DNA from: Thermoplasmata archaeon
GTDB taxonomy: Archaea > Thermoplasmatota > Thermoplasmata > UBA10834
DNA length: 43,608 nt
Direction of reading: 5' to 3'
Assembly (NCBI GenBank): GCA_020696395.1
Contig: JAEHCN010000003.1
Span: 1-43,608, forward strand
The notes under the pieces were generated by a model. The model made no database searches. It saw nothing but the letters and a program-made list of their open reading frames with translations, and was not told the origin of the DNA. A program made the translations under genes and the position numbers. Shown here piece by piece: positions 1 through 7,358 of the stretch. How positions within the stretch are numbered: position 1 is the stretch's first letter; every line of letters begins with the position of its first letter.

Positions 1-2
1 CG

Positions 3-809
3 TTGGCCCAGGAACCGAAAGCTCTTCTGTTGGATGAGCCGACCGTCTACCTGGATATCAGCGGCCAGCTCGAGATAATGGATCTCGTGAAGAAGCTTAA
101 CAAGGAGCGGGCGCTGACGATTGTAGCGGTCCTCCACGACATCAATCTCGCAGCCAGATACTGCGACAGGATAGCGCTTCTCCACCAGGGGAGGTTGGAG
201 GCAATAGGCCCGCCGAGCGAAGTCTTGAATCCCGAGACGATACAGTCCGTGTACGGCGTCGATGTCGCTGTCAGGAGAGACCCATTCACACACGGCATAT
301 ACGTCATGCCCAAGTCGGTCGTCGCGCCCGCTCGGAAGAACGGGGCCCGTGTCCACGTTCTCTGTGGGGGCGGGTCAGGAGGACCGATACTAAGGCAGCT
401 TGTCGAGCACGGCTTCTCGTTGTCCTCCGGCGTTCTGAATGTCCTCGATTCGGACTACGAGTGTGCGGTAGACCTTCACATCCCTGTCGTCGCGGAGGTT
501 CCCTTCTCCCAGATTAGCGATGAGACAAATAGAGACAACCTGAGCAGAATCGACGACTCAAGGGCGGTCGTTGTGTCACGTTTTCCCGTCGGGCCTGGCA
601 ACTTCAAGAACCTAGAGGCCGCTAGATACGCGCTGGACACTGGCAAGAAGGTGTTCGTTATCTCGGGCCCCGGTTTGCCTTCCGTAGATTTCATAGGCGG
701 GCGAGCCGATGCCTACCTGCGAGAGATCATCAAAGCTGGCGCGGTGGAGGTGTTGTCGTTGGACGAACTCGCACGCCAGCTGGGAGCCGAGCTGGAGGCG
801 TTGAAGTGA
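3..809 (+). CDS. btuD: ABC transporter ATP-binding protein, cobalamin/iron-siderophore type, with extra C-terminal domain (5'-truncated by window)
   Basis: Only the C-terminal part of the ATPase is in the window; the frame is open to the left edge, so the true start and the Walker A and signature motifs lie upstream. Visible are Walker B (LLLDEPTVYLD), the switch histidine (VLHDINLAARYCDRIALL) and the HPGE-like region ending near residue 95, typical of the BtuD/FecE/FhuC group that energises import of cobalamin or ferric siderophores. From about residue 105 a further domain of about 160 residues follows, starting VHVLCGGGSGGPILRQLVEH, with a Rossmann-like glycine-rich turn; I recall such extensions on archaeal BtuD-type ATPases but do not know their function. 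The stop overlaps the next start by 4 nt (GTGA), so the regulator downstream is probably translationally coupled. Substrate assignment is by family only; the gene symbol is tentative. Confidence 0.75.
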   Translation: MAQEPKALLLDEPTVYLDISGQLEIMDLVKKLNKERALTIVAVLHDINLAARYCDRIALLHQGRLEAIGPPSEVLNPETIQSVYGVDVAVRRDPFTHGIYVMPKSVVAPARKNGARVHVLCGGGSGGPILRQLVEHGFSLSSGVLNVLDSDYECAVDLHIPVVAEVPFSQISDETNRDNLSRIDDSRAVVVSRFPVGPGNFKNLEAARYALDTGKKVFVISGPGLPSVDFIGGRADAYLREIIKAGAVEVLSLDELARQLGAELEALK

Positions 810-1603
810 GAACCGAGCCGTTGCGTGACCTCAGGAAGAATACCGAGCTCCTCATCCTTGCCAGGCTACTAGAGGATCCATCAGTTAAGATGCGAGACGT
901 GGCCGCCGATCTGGATATCACGGTCCAGGCAGTAAGCCAGTATCTATCCTCCATGCGCAAGGCAGGCCTCGTCAAGGAGCAGAGAGGTAAGCTCAAGCCC
1001 ACGAGGAGAGGCATGCAGAATCTTCAGGAGCATTTCGGCTCGCTCAAGACCGAGGTTGACGCAGTGCTCAGGAGGATCATGGTGGTGGACACGTGCGTTG
1101 CCATCGCCGGGAAGAGCATTCAGAAGGGGGATAGGCTCGGCCTCCTGATGGAGGACGGCATGCTAATGGCCTATCCGAGGGGGAAGTCGAGCTCAAAGGG
1201 TGTCGCTCAGGAAGCCGCATCCGTTGGCGATGATGTGCTGGTCGGCAAGCTCGAAGGGATAGTCGACATGAAGCTCGGTACACTTCTGATCGTGGAAGCC
1301 CCCTCCGAGCACGACGGCGGGTCCAAGAAGGCAGATATCGACAGAGCGAAGCAGCAGATCGACCGCCTCTCCCCTGGCCTGATAGTGGCCGGAGACCTCG
1401 TCGGTTCGGCGCTGTTGGCGAAGGCGACCCAGGAGTTCTTCACAATCCACGCCCCGGTGGAATCAGCGATGAGCGCTCTCACACGAGGGGTAGATGTGGT
1501 GTTCTGTGGCACCCGCGAATCCGTGGACGGCATCCTCCTAGCGGTATCCACACTGAGAAAGGAGACCGGGTACTCGATTCGCTCGACATCAATCAGGGCC
1601 TGA
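806..1603 (+). CDS. HTH transcriptional regulator with a conserved C-terminal domain
   Basis: The N-terminal 75 residues form a winged helix: VKMRDVAADLDITVQAVSQY is the recognition-helix region, and KPTRRGMQNLQ is the wing and following helix, as in MarR/ArsR-like archaeal regulators. Residues about 90-265 form a second domain with no catalytic motif that I recognise; its GKSIQKGDRLGLLMEDGML stretch suggests a small beta-barrel, and the last 100 residues look like an alpha/beta ligand-sensing domain. The GTG start overlaps the stop of the upstream ABC ATPase (GTGA), so it is probably coexpressed with that importer and may control it (inference). Product class is confident; the ligand is unknown. 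Confidence 0.7.
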   Translation: MRTEPLRDLRKNTELLILARLLEDPSVKMRDVAADLDITVQAVSQYLSSMRKAGLVKEQRGKLKPTRRGMQNLQEHFGSLKTEVDAVLRRIMVVDTCVAIAGKSIQKGDRLGLLMEDGMLMAYPRGKSSSKGVAQEAASVGDDVLVGKLEGIVDMKLGTLLIVEAPSEHDGGSKKADIDRAKQQIDRLSPGLIVAGDLVGSALLAKATQEFFTIHAPVESAMSALTRGVDVVFCGTRESVDGILLAVSTLRKETGYSIRSTSIRA

Positions 1604-1633
1604 TCCCTGGATTCTCCTCCTCGCGATTACTCA

Positions 1634-1670
1634 ATGATTTATAGTGCCACCCCCTTTGTGTCAGAGGTGA
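1634..1670 (+). promoter_or_regulatory. TATA box and Shine-Dalgarno for nitroreductase gene
   Basis: TTTATAG at about 1638-1644 lies 31-37 nt upstream of the GTG start, with AGAGGTGA at 1663-1670 just before the start. Transcription would begin near 1665, giving a very short leader. Confidence 0.5.
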
Positions 1671-1674
1671 GTTC

Positions 1675-2241
1675 GTGGAAGTGGCGGAGGCTATCGATTA
1701 CAGGAGGGCGCTGAGGGCTCTCGACACCCGTGTGATAGAAGACAACAAGGTCAACGCGTTGGTCGAGGCTGCGAGGCTATCTGCCTCATGCTTCAATAAC
1801 CAACCATGGCGATTTGTGTTCTGCACGAGCCCGGAGAGTGTGAACGTGCTCCGCACGGCGCTGCCGAAGGGAAATGCGTGGGCCACTCGCGCCCCCATGA
1901 TAGTCGTCGTCTCTGCTGCGGAGAAGGACGACTGCCAGCTCGGCGAACGTCGGGACTACTTTTTGTTCGACTGTGGATTATCCGTGGGACAGATGCTCCT
2001 TCGGGCGACGGAACTGGGTTTCGTCGCACATCCGATAGCTGGGTACGACTCCGTGAAAGTGAGAGCCGCTCTCGGCATACCGGAAGAATATGTGGTGATT
2101 ACCCTGATCATCTGCGGATACCACGGTCAGGACGACTCGCTCCTTTCGGACAAACAGAAGGCGGTGGAGGCGGTTCGTCCGGAGAGAAAGCCGATACCTG
2201 ACAACATCTACAGGGATTCCTGGAACAGGCCTTTCGAGTGA
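1675..2241 (+). CDS. Nitroreductase family protein (FMN-dependent oxidoreductase)
   Basis: At 188 residues this is a short member of the nitroreductase fold. N-terminal AIDYRRALRALDTRVI corresponds to the R-S-R flavin-phosphate motif, SASCFNNQPWRFVF to the S-x(3)-N-x-QPW motif, and the C-terminal LGFVAHPIAGYD and VVITLIICGY match the conserved FMN-binding and strand segments. Such proteins bind FMN as dimers and reduce nitro compounds, quinones or other small molecules with NAD(P)H; the physiological substrate cannot be deduced. GTG at 1675 is preferred because AGAGGTGA sits 4 nt upstream. It appears to be a single-gene transcript with its own TATA box. Confidence 0.85.
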   Translation: MEVAEAIDYRRALRALDTRVIEDNKVNALVEAARLSASCFNNQPWRFVFCTSPESVNVLRTALPKGNAWATRAPMIVVVSAAEKDDCQLGERRDYFLFDCGLSVGQMLLRATELGFVAHPIAGYDSVKVRAALGIPEEYVVITLIICGYHGQDDSLLSDKQKAVEAVRPERKPIPDNIYRDSWNRPFE

Positions 2242-2285
2242 ATGGCATACTCCTCGCCTGCTCCGGCGTGGCAATCATCGAGAAG

Positions 2286-2295
2286 ACATATATCC
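2286..2295 (+). promoter_or_regulatory. TATA box for corA
   Basis: ACATATATCC lies about 45 nt upstream of the corA ATG, predicting a leader of about 20 nt. No clear Shine-Dalgarno is seen before that ATG. Confidence 0.45.
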
Positions 2296-2334
2296 CGCCT
2301 CTGACCATCAGGAGTTCGTCAGCGTGGGATCATC

Positions 2335-3270
2335 ATGATCAGGTGCTACGTCTCAGAGCATGGGGTGCTCAAGGAGGTCGACAAGACCCGCATGGGGGAC
2401 TCGGTCTGGATAGACCTTGTCGCTCCCGGTCCCGATGAGGCCGAAATGCTGAGCAGGGAGTTCGAGATCGATCTGCAGGACATCGCTGACTCACTAGATC
2501 CGAACGAGCGGCCAAGGGTGGAGATAGCCGAGGAATATGACTTCCTAATCCTGAGGAATCTGCTTACTGACAGCGCGAACGAAGATAGGATTGACACGAT
2601 CCCGATCGGGATAATCCTGACTTCTCAGCATGTCATCACGATAAGGATTGGAGCAACATTCGCAGGGAGCGAGGTCACTGCGGATTTGAAGCGTCGTCCC
2701 CCATTGGACACGAAAGAGGACGTATTCGTGGCCGTGGTCCGTCGGGTTATTCGTGACATGGAGCGCAAGATTCGGCCAGTCGAACGGAGGATAGCCCACA
2801 TACAGGGGACGATTCTCACCGCAAGGAGGCGCGACGTAGCCGAGGGCGCATTTGCCCTGAGCAACAGCCTCATTCTTCTGAACACCGCCCTCCTGTCCGA
2901 CTTGAACGCGATATCTATGTTGCCCAAGATTAGAAACCTTCAGATGATGAAGGAGAAGATGGACATCATGGAAGACATCGAGAACGATGTCGCACAGCTC
3001 TACGAAATGACGACGATATACCGTGAGATAATGTCGAACATCCTGAACGCCTACGAGTTCGCCGAGTCGAACCAGCTCTCGACAATTATGAAGACCCTGA
3101 CATCCATCAGCCTCATACTCATACTGCCGACGCTCCTCGCAAGCCTTTACGGAATGAATGTGGCTCTCCCGTTCGAGGGTGACCCATACGCGTTCTGGAT
3201 AGTCATAGGTCTCTCTGCGATCGCCGTCGCTGGTCTTTGGGTCGTTCTGAGACTCAAGCACATATTGTGA
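2335..3270 (+). CDS. corA: CorA family magnesium/cobalt transporter
   Basis: The 311-residue length is normal for CorA. The N-terminal ~240 residues form the cytoplasmic funnel, with the typical opening (DSVWIDLVAP, ADSLDPNERPRVE) and the long stalk helix around residues 190-250. Two C-terminal membrane helices follow, with the diagnostic YGMN signature (GMN at residues 273-275) at the end of the first, and a basic tail (LRLKHIL). CorA forms pentamers that conduct Mg2+ (also Co2+/Ni2+) into the cell. It appears monocistronic, with its own TATA box upstream. Confidence 0.95.
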   Translation: MIRCYVSEHGVLKEVDKTRMGDSVWIDLVAPGPDEAEMLSREFEIDLQDIADSLDPNERPRVEIAEEYDFLILRNLLTDSANEDRIDTIPIGIILTSQHVITIRIGATFAGSEVTADLKRRPPLDTKEDVFVAVVRRVIRDMERKIRPVERRIAHIQGTILTARRRDVAEGAFALSNSLILLNTALLSDLNAISMLPKIRNLQMMKEKMDIMEDIENDVAQLYEMTTIYREIMSNILNAYEFAESNQLSTIMKTLTSISLILILPTLLASLYGMNVALPFEGDPYAFWIVIGLSAIAVAGLWVVLRLKHIL

Positions 3271-3399
3271 TATTGCCCCCGCCCGTCACGTCAGCAGGTA
3301 TCTGGATTCAAAGGGGACCTCGCGAAAGTTCTTGACGGACGTAAGACAGTCTCCCTCTTCAGGGAGCGTGCTAGCGACTGGGTTCTGGGTAGCAGTACT

Positions 3400-3407
3400 A
3401 ATTATAG
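3400..3407 (+). promoter_or_regulatory. TATA box for the membrane protein/regulator pair
   Basis: AATTATAG about 35 nt upstream of the ATG at 3439 predicts a start near 3428 and an almost leaderless mRNA. The rest of the 168-nt gap after corA shows nothing else recognisable. Confidence 0.45.
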
Positions 3408-3438
3408 GTCTCGACCTCCTATATGGGACCGTTCACTC

Positions 3439-3729
3439 ATGATATACGTGGTCGACATAGCGTTGGGCGCACTCCTGGGGGCATCTATCTTCCTCCTTAT
3501 CCTAGCAGTGGTTTCCCACAGACGCAGCGGTCTGCTACCGCTACTACTCGTCAGCATCGGCCTCGGGGTCCATGCGTCCTTCACACTCGTCGTCCTGGTC
3601 GTTGGGCATTTCACGGAGTCTCTGTCGAATGTCGACGGTTACCAACTACTAGCGTTGGATGCCGCTGTATTCGTGGTTGTCCTTCTGGTTGGTACTCTTG
3701 GAGGTAGAGCGGTTGCAGGATCCTCTTGA
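3439..3729 (+). CDS. Small integral membrane protein, three predicted TM helices
   Basis: This 96-residue protein has hydrophobic segments at about residues 4-26, 33-60 and 70-90, separated by a short basic loop (SHRRSG) and a polar one (TESLSNVDGY). No catalytic or binding motif is visible. Its 3' end overlaps the likely start of the winged-helix regulator by 17 nt, so the two are cotranscribed and probably translationally coupled. A pairing of a tiny membrane protein with an HTH protein suggests membrane sensing or anchoring of the regulator (inference). Function unknown. Confidence 0.6.
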   Translation: MIYVVDIALGALLGASIFLLILAVVSHRRSGLLPLLLVSIGLGVHASFTLVVLVVGHFTESLSNVDGYQLLALDAAVFVVVLLVGTLGGRAVAGSS

Positions 3730-4237
3730 CCTGGAGAACAGGAAGAGAATATTCGAGTGCGTCAGGCAAAGCCCTGGTCTTCACTTCCGGGAGATCCAGC
3801 GCCGGACGAGCCTCCCTATAGGCGTGCTCGAGTATCACCTCAATTATCTTGTTCTGAGGGGACTTCTCTCTCTCGAGAAGCAAGATAATTTCTCGAGATA
3901 CTATCCAGAGGGTCAGCTGAGCAGCGACAAGCAGCGGATTCTATCGGCGTTGAGACAGGAGATTCCGCGGGGGGTGATCCTCTACCTGCTTGGGAACCCT
4001 GGGGCTACGCATGGCGAAATCCTGTCCAACTTCACGGTCTCTGGGGGCACGCTGTCGTATCACTTGAAGAAGCTGACCAGCAAGGGAATCGTCAAGGTGG
4101 AGAAGAAGGGTAGGGAGTCTCGCTTGACCGTCATCGACCCTGACAAGGTCGCGGACCTTCTGATCGTCTACAGAAGGACTTTCTTCGATCGGTTGGTTGA
4201 CGAGTTCGTTGCCAGGTACGTAGAGGGTGGCAGGTAG
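3713..4237 (+). CDS. Winged-helix transcriptional regulator with two HTH modules
   Basis: Two tandem winged helices are visible. The first (about residues 5-65) contains GLHFREIQRRTSLPIGVLEY, and the second (about 75-140) contains GATHGEILSNFTVSGGTLSY followed by HLKKLTSKGIVKVEKKGRES. Both carry the xLxYHLxxL recognition-helix pattern of archaeal ArsR-like regulators. An upstream in-frame ATG at 3659 exists, but the TTG at 3713 has GGAGGT at 3700-3705 with 7-nt spacing, and everything upstream of it would encode hydrophobic residues inside the preceding membrane gene. The protein is then 174 residues. It faces the next gene tail to tail, 11 nt away. Confidence 0.75.
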   Translation: MQDPLDLENRKRIFECVRQSPGLHFREIQRRTSLPIGVLEYHLNYLVLRGLLSLEKQDNFSRYYPEGQLSSDKQRILSALRQEIPRGVILYLLGNPGATHGEILSNFTVSGGTLSYHLKKLTSKGIVKVEKKGRESRLTVIDPDKVADLLIVYRRTFFDRLVDEFVARYVEGGR

Positions 4238-4248
4238 ACAGCGCCGAA

Positions 4249-5481
4249 TCAGGTCCTCTTTCTGTAGTACCGGTTCTTCTCGAGGTTGACGATGTCTGTC
4301 GGGTCCTCGTCGCTCTTTCTGCGCGCGACCGCGTATGCTCCGACGGTACCGATTGCGACGACCCCTATGACCACGCCTATCACGACGGATTCGCCGGATG
4401 TTCCTACCGGGATGATGTCACCAGGAATCTCTGCCTGCCCTCCCCCGATTGGATAGAGCCCCAGACTGGGGTCGTGCATCACGCTCACGGTCGTATCGTT
4501 GTAAGGTGTGGACAAGTACACTCTTAGCGATTCGCCATCCGTCCTGTACAGAGTCGCGATATCAACAAGCTCGTCCTCGTCGCCGGTCCAGCCTATCTCC
4601 GCCTGGCTTGCCCATCCGAAGAAGCTCTCATCTTCGCCCTCCTCGACAAAGGTGAAGAGCTGCTTGAAGCCGTTGCGCGGAGTGAACTTGTGAACTATCT
4701 GGACGTTTCCATCAGTCTCGTTCTCGTAGGGGTCGCTCTCCGTCACAACATCGTCCTGGTATCCATGGAACGTGTACTGCTCCGGCATCGATGTCGGCGA
4801 GAAAGTGTAATCATCCATCATCATGAGGCCAATGTCGATCGCCAGGTCCTCGGCGTAGATCGCTTTGTTTATATCGATCGATATGTCGAACTTGAGTTCC
4901 GTGGACCCGTTCACGTCATAGTCTGGGGAATCCTGGACATCATTGTAGTGTGCCGAGTAGTTGTCGCTCGTCACGATGAAGCTCACCCTGGCCTGCGCCC
5001 AGTCCTCGATGATCTCTATCCCCGGCGTCCCTGAGTCCGCGGGTCGGTCATTCTCGAAAGATGCTATCCGCCTGTTCATGTTTAGAGACGCGGTCATGTC
5101 CATGGTGACAGTCTCTCCCATATCGGCGTCAGTCTCATGTGCGACGCCGGAGAAGGTCCAAGTCGCATGTTCAAAGGACGCGCGGTATGGGACATCTTCT
5201 ATCACGAGCATGCCATCTTCGGTGGCATTGTATCCAAAGACCGCTGACATCACCAAACCGTATCCCAGTGAATCCTCCTGGTCAGGGGGAATTATCATCG
5301 CGGCAGGGAAGATCTTCGATATGGCGATGTCCATGTCGCCAGTCTCTATTACCACGGCCTCCGCAGTTTCAGCATACGAAATAGTCTGGTCTTGAGCGGA
5401 GGCTCCACCAGGCGTAGCGATGAATCCTGCCAGAAACGACGTGCAAACCAGCAGGGCGAGCAGATTCCGTGCTTTTGGCAT
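4249..5481 (-). CDS. Secreted, C-terminally membrane-anchored surface protein of unknown function
   Basis: This 410-residue protein has a classical signal peptide (NLLALLVCTSFLAGFIA, cleavage after the ASAQ region), a beta-rich acidic ectodomain, a Gly/Pro linker near residue 350 and a single TM helix (about residues 362-383, VVIGVVIGVVAIGTVGAYAV) before a short basic tail. The topology is that of an archaeal surface protein held by one C-terminal helix. No enzymatic motif is recognised. The ATG lies about 29 nt from a TATA box, so the message is probably leaderless. The promoter carries the GTACCA element shared with other secreted-protein genes here. Confidence 0.65.
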   Translation of the reverse strand: MPKARNLLALLVCTSFLAGFIATPGGASAQDQTISYAETAEAVVIETGDMDIAISKIFPAAMIIPPDQEDSLGYGLVMSAVFGYNATEDGMLVIEDVPYRASFEHATWTFSGVAHETDADMGETVTMDMTASLNMNRRIASFENDRPADSGTPGIEIIEDWAQARVSFIVTSDNYSAHYNDVQDSPDYDVNGSTELKFDISIDINKAIYAEDLAIDIGLMMMDDYTFSPTSMPEQYTFHGYQDDVVTESDPYENETDGNVQIVHKFTPRNGFKQLFTFVEEGEDESFFGWASQAEIGWTGDEDELVDIATLYRTDGESLRVYLSTPYNDTTVSVMHDPSLGLYPIGGGQAEIPGDIIPVGTSGESVVIGVVIGVVAIGTVGAYAVARRKSDEDPTDIVNLEKNRYYRKRT

Positions 5482-5504
5482 GCCTGGTACTCAATCACAC
5501 TTGT

Positions 5505-5526
5505 CTTTATTAAGCCATTTGGTACA
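5505..5526 (-). promoter_or_regulatory. Promoter of the 4249-5481 surface protein: TATA box plus upstream GTACCA element
   Basis: On the minus strand, GTACCA (5520-5525) precedes CTTAATAAAG (5505-5514) by 5 nt. The TATA centre is about 29 nt from the ATG, so the transcript should start at or very near the start codon. Confidence 0.5.
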
Positions 5527-5726
5527 CACGTAGAACTGGAAGAGGTTGCTGCGACATGCTGTCCTACCGGGGCTTCCCGTACCGTCAGTATGCTCAAAGT
5601 ATGCTCAATCCGAGCCAGATGGAAAGCGAAATCGTGTTCGAGGCCTAAGAATCTCCTCCCTCAAGCGAATGTCAAAGGTGGAACCGCAGCCCATGCATGG
5701 CTGGCCTGAACAATTGTCAGTAAAAT

Positions 5727-5799
5727 GCTATATAACGCAGTTACGACATAGAACAAAAGGGCTGCCCTCTGGTAGCTTCAAAGCGAAAAGATAGGGGAG
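5727..5799 (+). promoter_or_regulatory. TATA box, leader and Shine-Dalgarno of the Gly-tail secreted protein
   Basis: GCTATATAAC at 5727-5736 predicts a start near 5760. GGGGAGG at 5793-5799 lies 11 nt before the ATG at 5811. The remaining 5' part of the 329-nt gap (5482-5726) holds only the divergent promoter; I see no gene in it. Confidence 0.5.
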
Positions 5800-5810
5800 G
5801 CTTAGAGAAC

Positions 5811-6596
5811 ATGAGATACAAAAGAGCATGGGCTATGGTGACAGTCACGCTGCTGGGTCTTCTGCCAGGGGCGTTGATTGTCGGTGGAGCGGAGGAACCA
5901 TCCGTCCCGATTCCCGTCACGCCGGCGGACAGCGAAGGATACGCGGTCTTCTTCGCTGACAACATGGCATTTGCGCCGCAGTGGCGAACGGGGAACCAGG
6001 TGAGGATCGAAGCGATGGTTCTCAAGGCTGGGGACTTCAACGGAGATGGCGTGACTAACGCCTCTGACATCCCACTGGACGTCAGTCTCGGGCTGACGCA
6101 GGCTGAATTGACAGCCAACCCGGATCTCATTCTTGGGACGTACATGGTGTCAGTCCCTGAGATATGGGTGACTATGTCTGGGCCTGGCGGAACGTACGAG
6201 TTCTACTCGTACTTCGCCGATGGCACGGCCGATGACACGGACACGGTTGGCAGGGAGATAAACAAGGCAGGACACCTGATCTACGGGTTCCTGTGGGACA
6301 CCACTGGCGTCGACCCTGGAGTGTACAAGGTGTCCGTCTCGATACCCGCTGAGTACGATGTGGTCATGGCGATCGAGCACCTGACCCTAGAGGAGGAAGC
6401 CGAACCGATAGGGTTCATCGAAGTTCCCGCCGCTGGAGCGGAACCCGTGTCTGGCACCGGAGGAGTAGCCGACGCTACGAACGAGGCGTTCATCTACCTC
6501 GGGGCGATAGTTGAACGCGGCTCGGGCGGCGGCGGTGGCAACGGAAACGGCGGCGGCGGAAACGGCGGCGGCGGAAACGGCGGCGGAAGGAAGTAA
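5811..6596 (+). CDS. Secreted protein with glycine/asparagine-rich C-terminal tail (Gly-tail family, member 1)
   Basis: This 261-residue protein has an N-terminal signal peptide (AWAMVTVTLLGLLPGALIV). Its ectodomain contains the family signatures YAVFFADNMAFAPQWRTGN near residue 45 and GREINKAGHLIYGFLWDT near residue 150. DFNGDGVTNASD near residue 75 looks like a single dockerin/EF-hand-type calcium loop. The last ~30 residues are almost pure Gly/Asn ending in Arg-Lys. The same signatures occur in the protein at 10382-11341, and an adjacent truncated duplicate lies at 6733-7188. The function is unknown; an extracellular structural or calcium-binding role is a guess. Confidence 0.6.
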   Translation: MRYKRAWAMVTVTLLGLLPGALIVGGAEEPSVPIPVTPADSEGYAVFFADNMAFAPQWRTGNQVRIEAMVLKAGDFNGDGVTNASDIPLDVSLGLTQAELTANPDLILGTYMVSVPEIWVTMSGPGGTYEFYSYFADGTADDTDTVGREINKAGHLIYGFLWDTTGVDPGVYKVSVSIPAEYDVVMAIEHLTLEEEAEPIGFIEVPAAGAEPVSGTGGVADATNEAFIYLGAIVERGSGGGGGNGNGGGGNGGGGNGGGRK

Positions 6597-6640
6597 GCGG
6601 AGTTGCCAGGCTGCCACGAAACCTCTTCAGCAAACCCTTT

Positions 6641-6652
6641 GACAGTTTTTCC
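6641..6652 (+). terminator. Possible T-rich terminator after Gly-tail gene 1
   Basis: A TTTTT run at 6646-6650 lies about 50 nt after the stop. Archaeal termination often needs only a T-run; there is no hairpin here, so support is weak. Confidence 0.25.
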
Positions 6653-6732
6653 CTCGCAATGATTAAGTGGAAAAACTAGAAGGGGTTTCTTGCCTGCGCC
6701 ACTCCGCATGAATCGCTATACTGGTCTACAGG

Positions 6733-7188
6733 CCGGATCTCATTCTTGGGACGTACATGGTGTCAGTCCCTGAGATCTGGGTGACTATGTCTGGGCCTGG
6801 CGGAACGTACGAGTTCTACTCGTACTTCGCCGATGGCACGGCCGATGACACGGACACGGTTGGCAGGGAGATAAACAAGGCAGGACACCTGATCTACGGG
6901 TTCCTGTGGGGCACCACTGGCGTCGACCCGGGAGTGTACAAGGTGTCCGTCTCGATACCCGCTGAGTACGATGTGGTCATGGCCGTCGAGAGCTTGACCG
7001 TCGAGGAGGATGCGGACCCTGCCGGGTTCGTCGAAGTGCTTGCTGCCGGATCAGAACCGGTATCCGGAACCGGCGGAGTGGTCGACACCACAAACGAGGC
7101 GTTCATCTACCTCGGGGCGATAGTTGAACGCGGTTCGGGCGGCGGCGGTGGCAATGGCGGCAACGGTAGCCACGGTGGGAAGAAGTAG
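6733..7188 (+). pseudogene. 5'-truncated duplicate of the Gly-tail secreted protein gene
   Basis: From 6733 the sequence repeats 6120 onward: 251 nt with only 3 mismatches (to 6370/6983), then about 110 nt clearly diverged, then about 60 nt nearly identical again, then its own shorter Gly-rich tail ending Gly-Lys-Lys. The signal peptide and first ~100 residues are absent. An in-frame TGA lies at 6709-6711 with no ATG/GTG/TTG between it and the duplication edge; the first in-frame ATG (6757) is an internal Met with no signal peptide behind it. The reading frame is otherwise intact, so the loss is recent or the piece serves as a recombination donor. Secretion and expression are unlikely. Confidence 0.7.
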
Positions 7189-7301
7189 AGCATCATCCTG
7201 ACGGGGTCGCCACGTCCGGTATCGAAACAATATGAAAACCCCTTACCTTCTCTTTGTGCTCGTTCGGTTGCTCTAGAATCCAAGGATTGAATCAAAACAT
7301 T

Positions 7302-7343
7302 GGCATGCTCACGACCTCCTCCTGGAGCATCGGTGAGCATGCC
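7302..7343. repeat. Perfect 11-bp inverted repeat with 20-nt spacer
   Basis: GGCATGCTCAC (7302-7312) pairs exactly with GTGAGCATGCC (7333-7343), and the spacer contains CTCCTGGAG, itself able to pair. It lies between the ends of two convergent units (the pseudogene on + and the gene ending at 7359 on -), so it may act as a bidirectional transcript end or mRNA 3' stem. Confidence 0.55.
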
Positions 7344-7358
7344 GATTTGCGTTTGTCC

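Noticed and set aside
2545-3261. 238-codon frame antisense to corA
   Set aside because: The other strand has the YGMN-containing CorA with full family length; the antisense translation shows no domain.
6500-6596. Short-period GGC/GGA repeats as a CRISPR or tandem-repeat locus
   Set aside because: They are codons for a Gly/Asn tail in frame with a secreted protein; there are no spacers or conserved direct repeats.
6494-6709. Proline-rich small protein on the minus strand
   Set aside because: It is the antisense reading of the glycine-rich tail coding region of the secreted protein.
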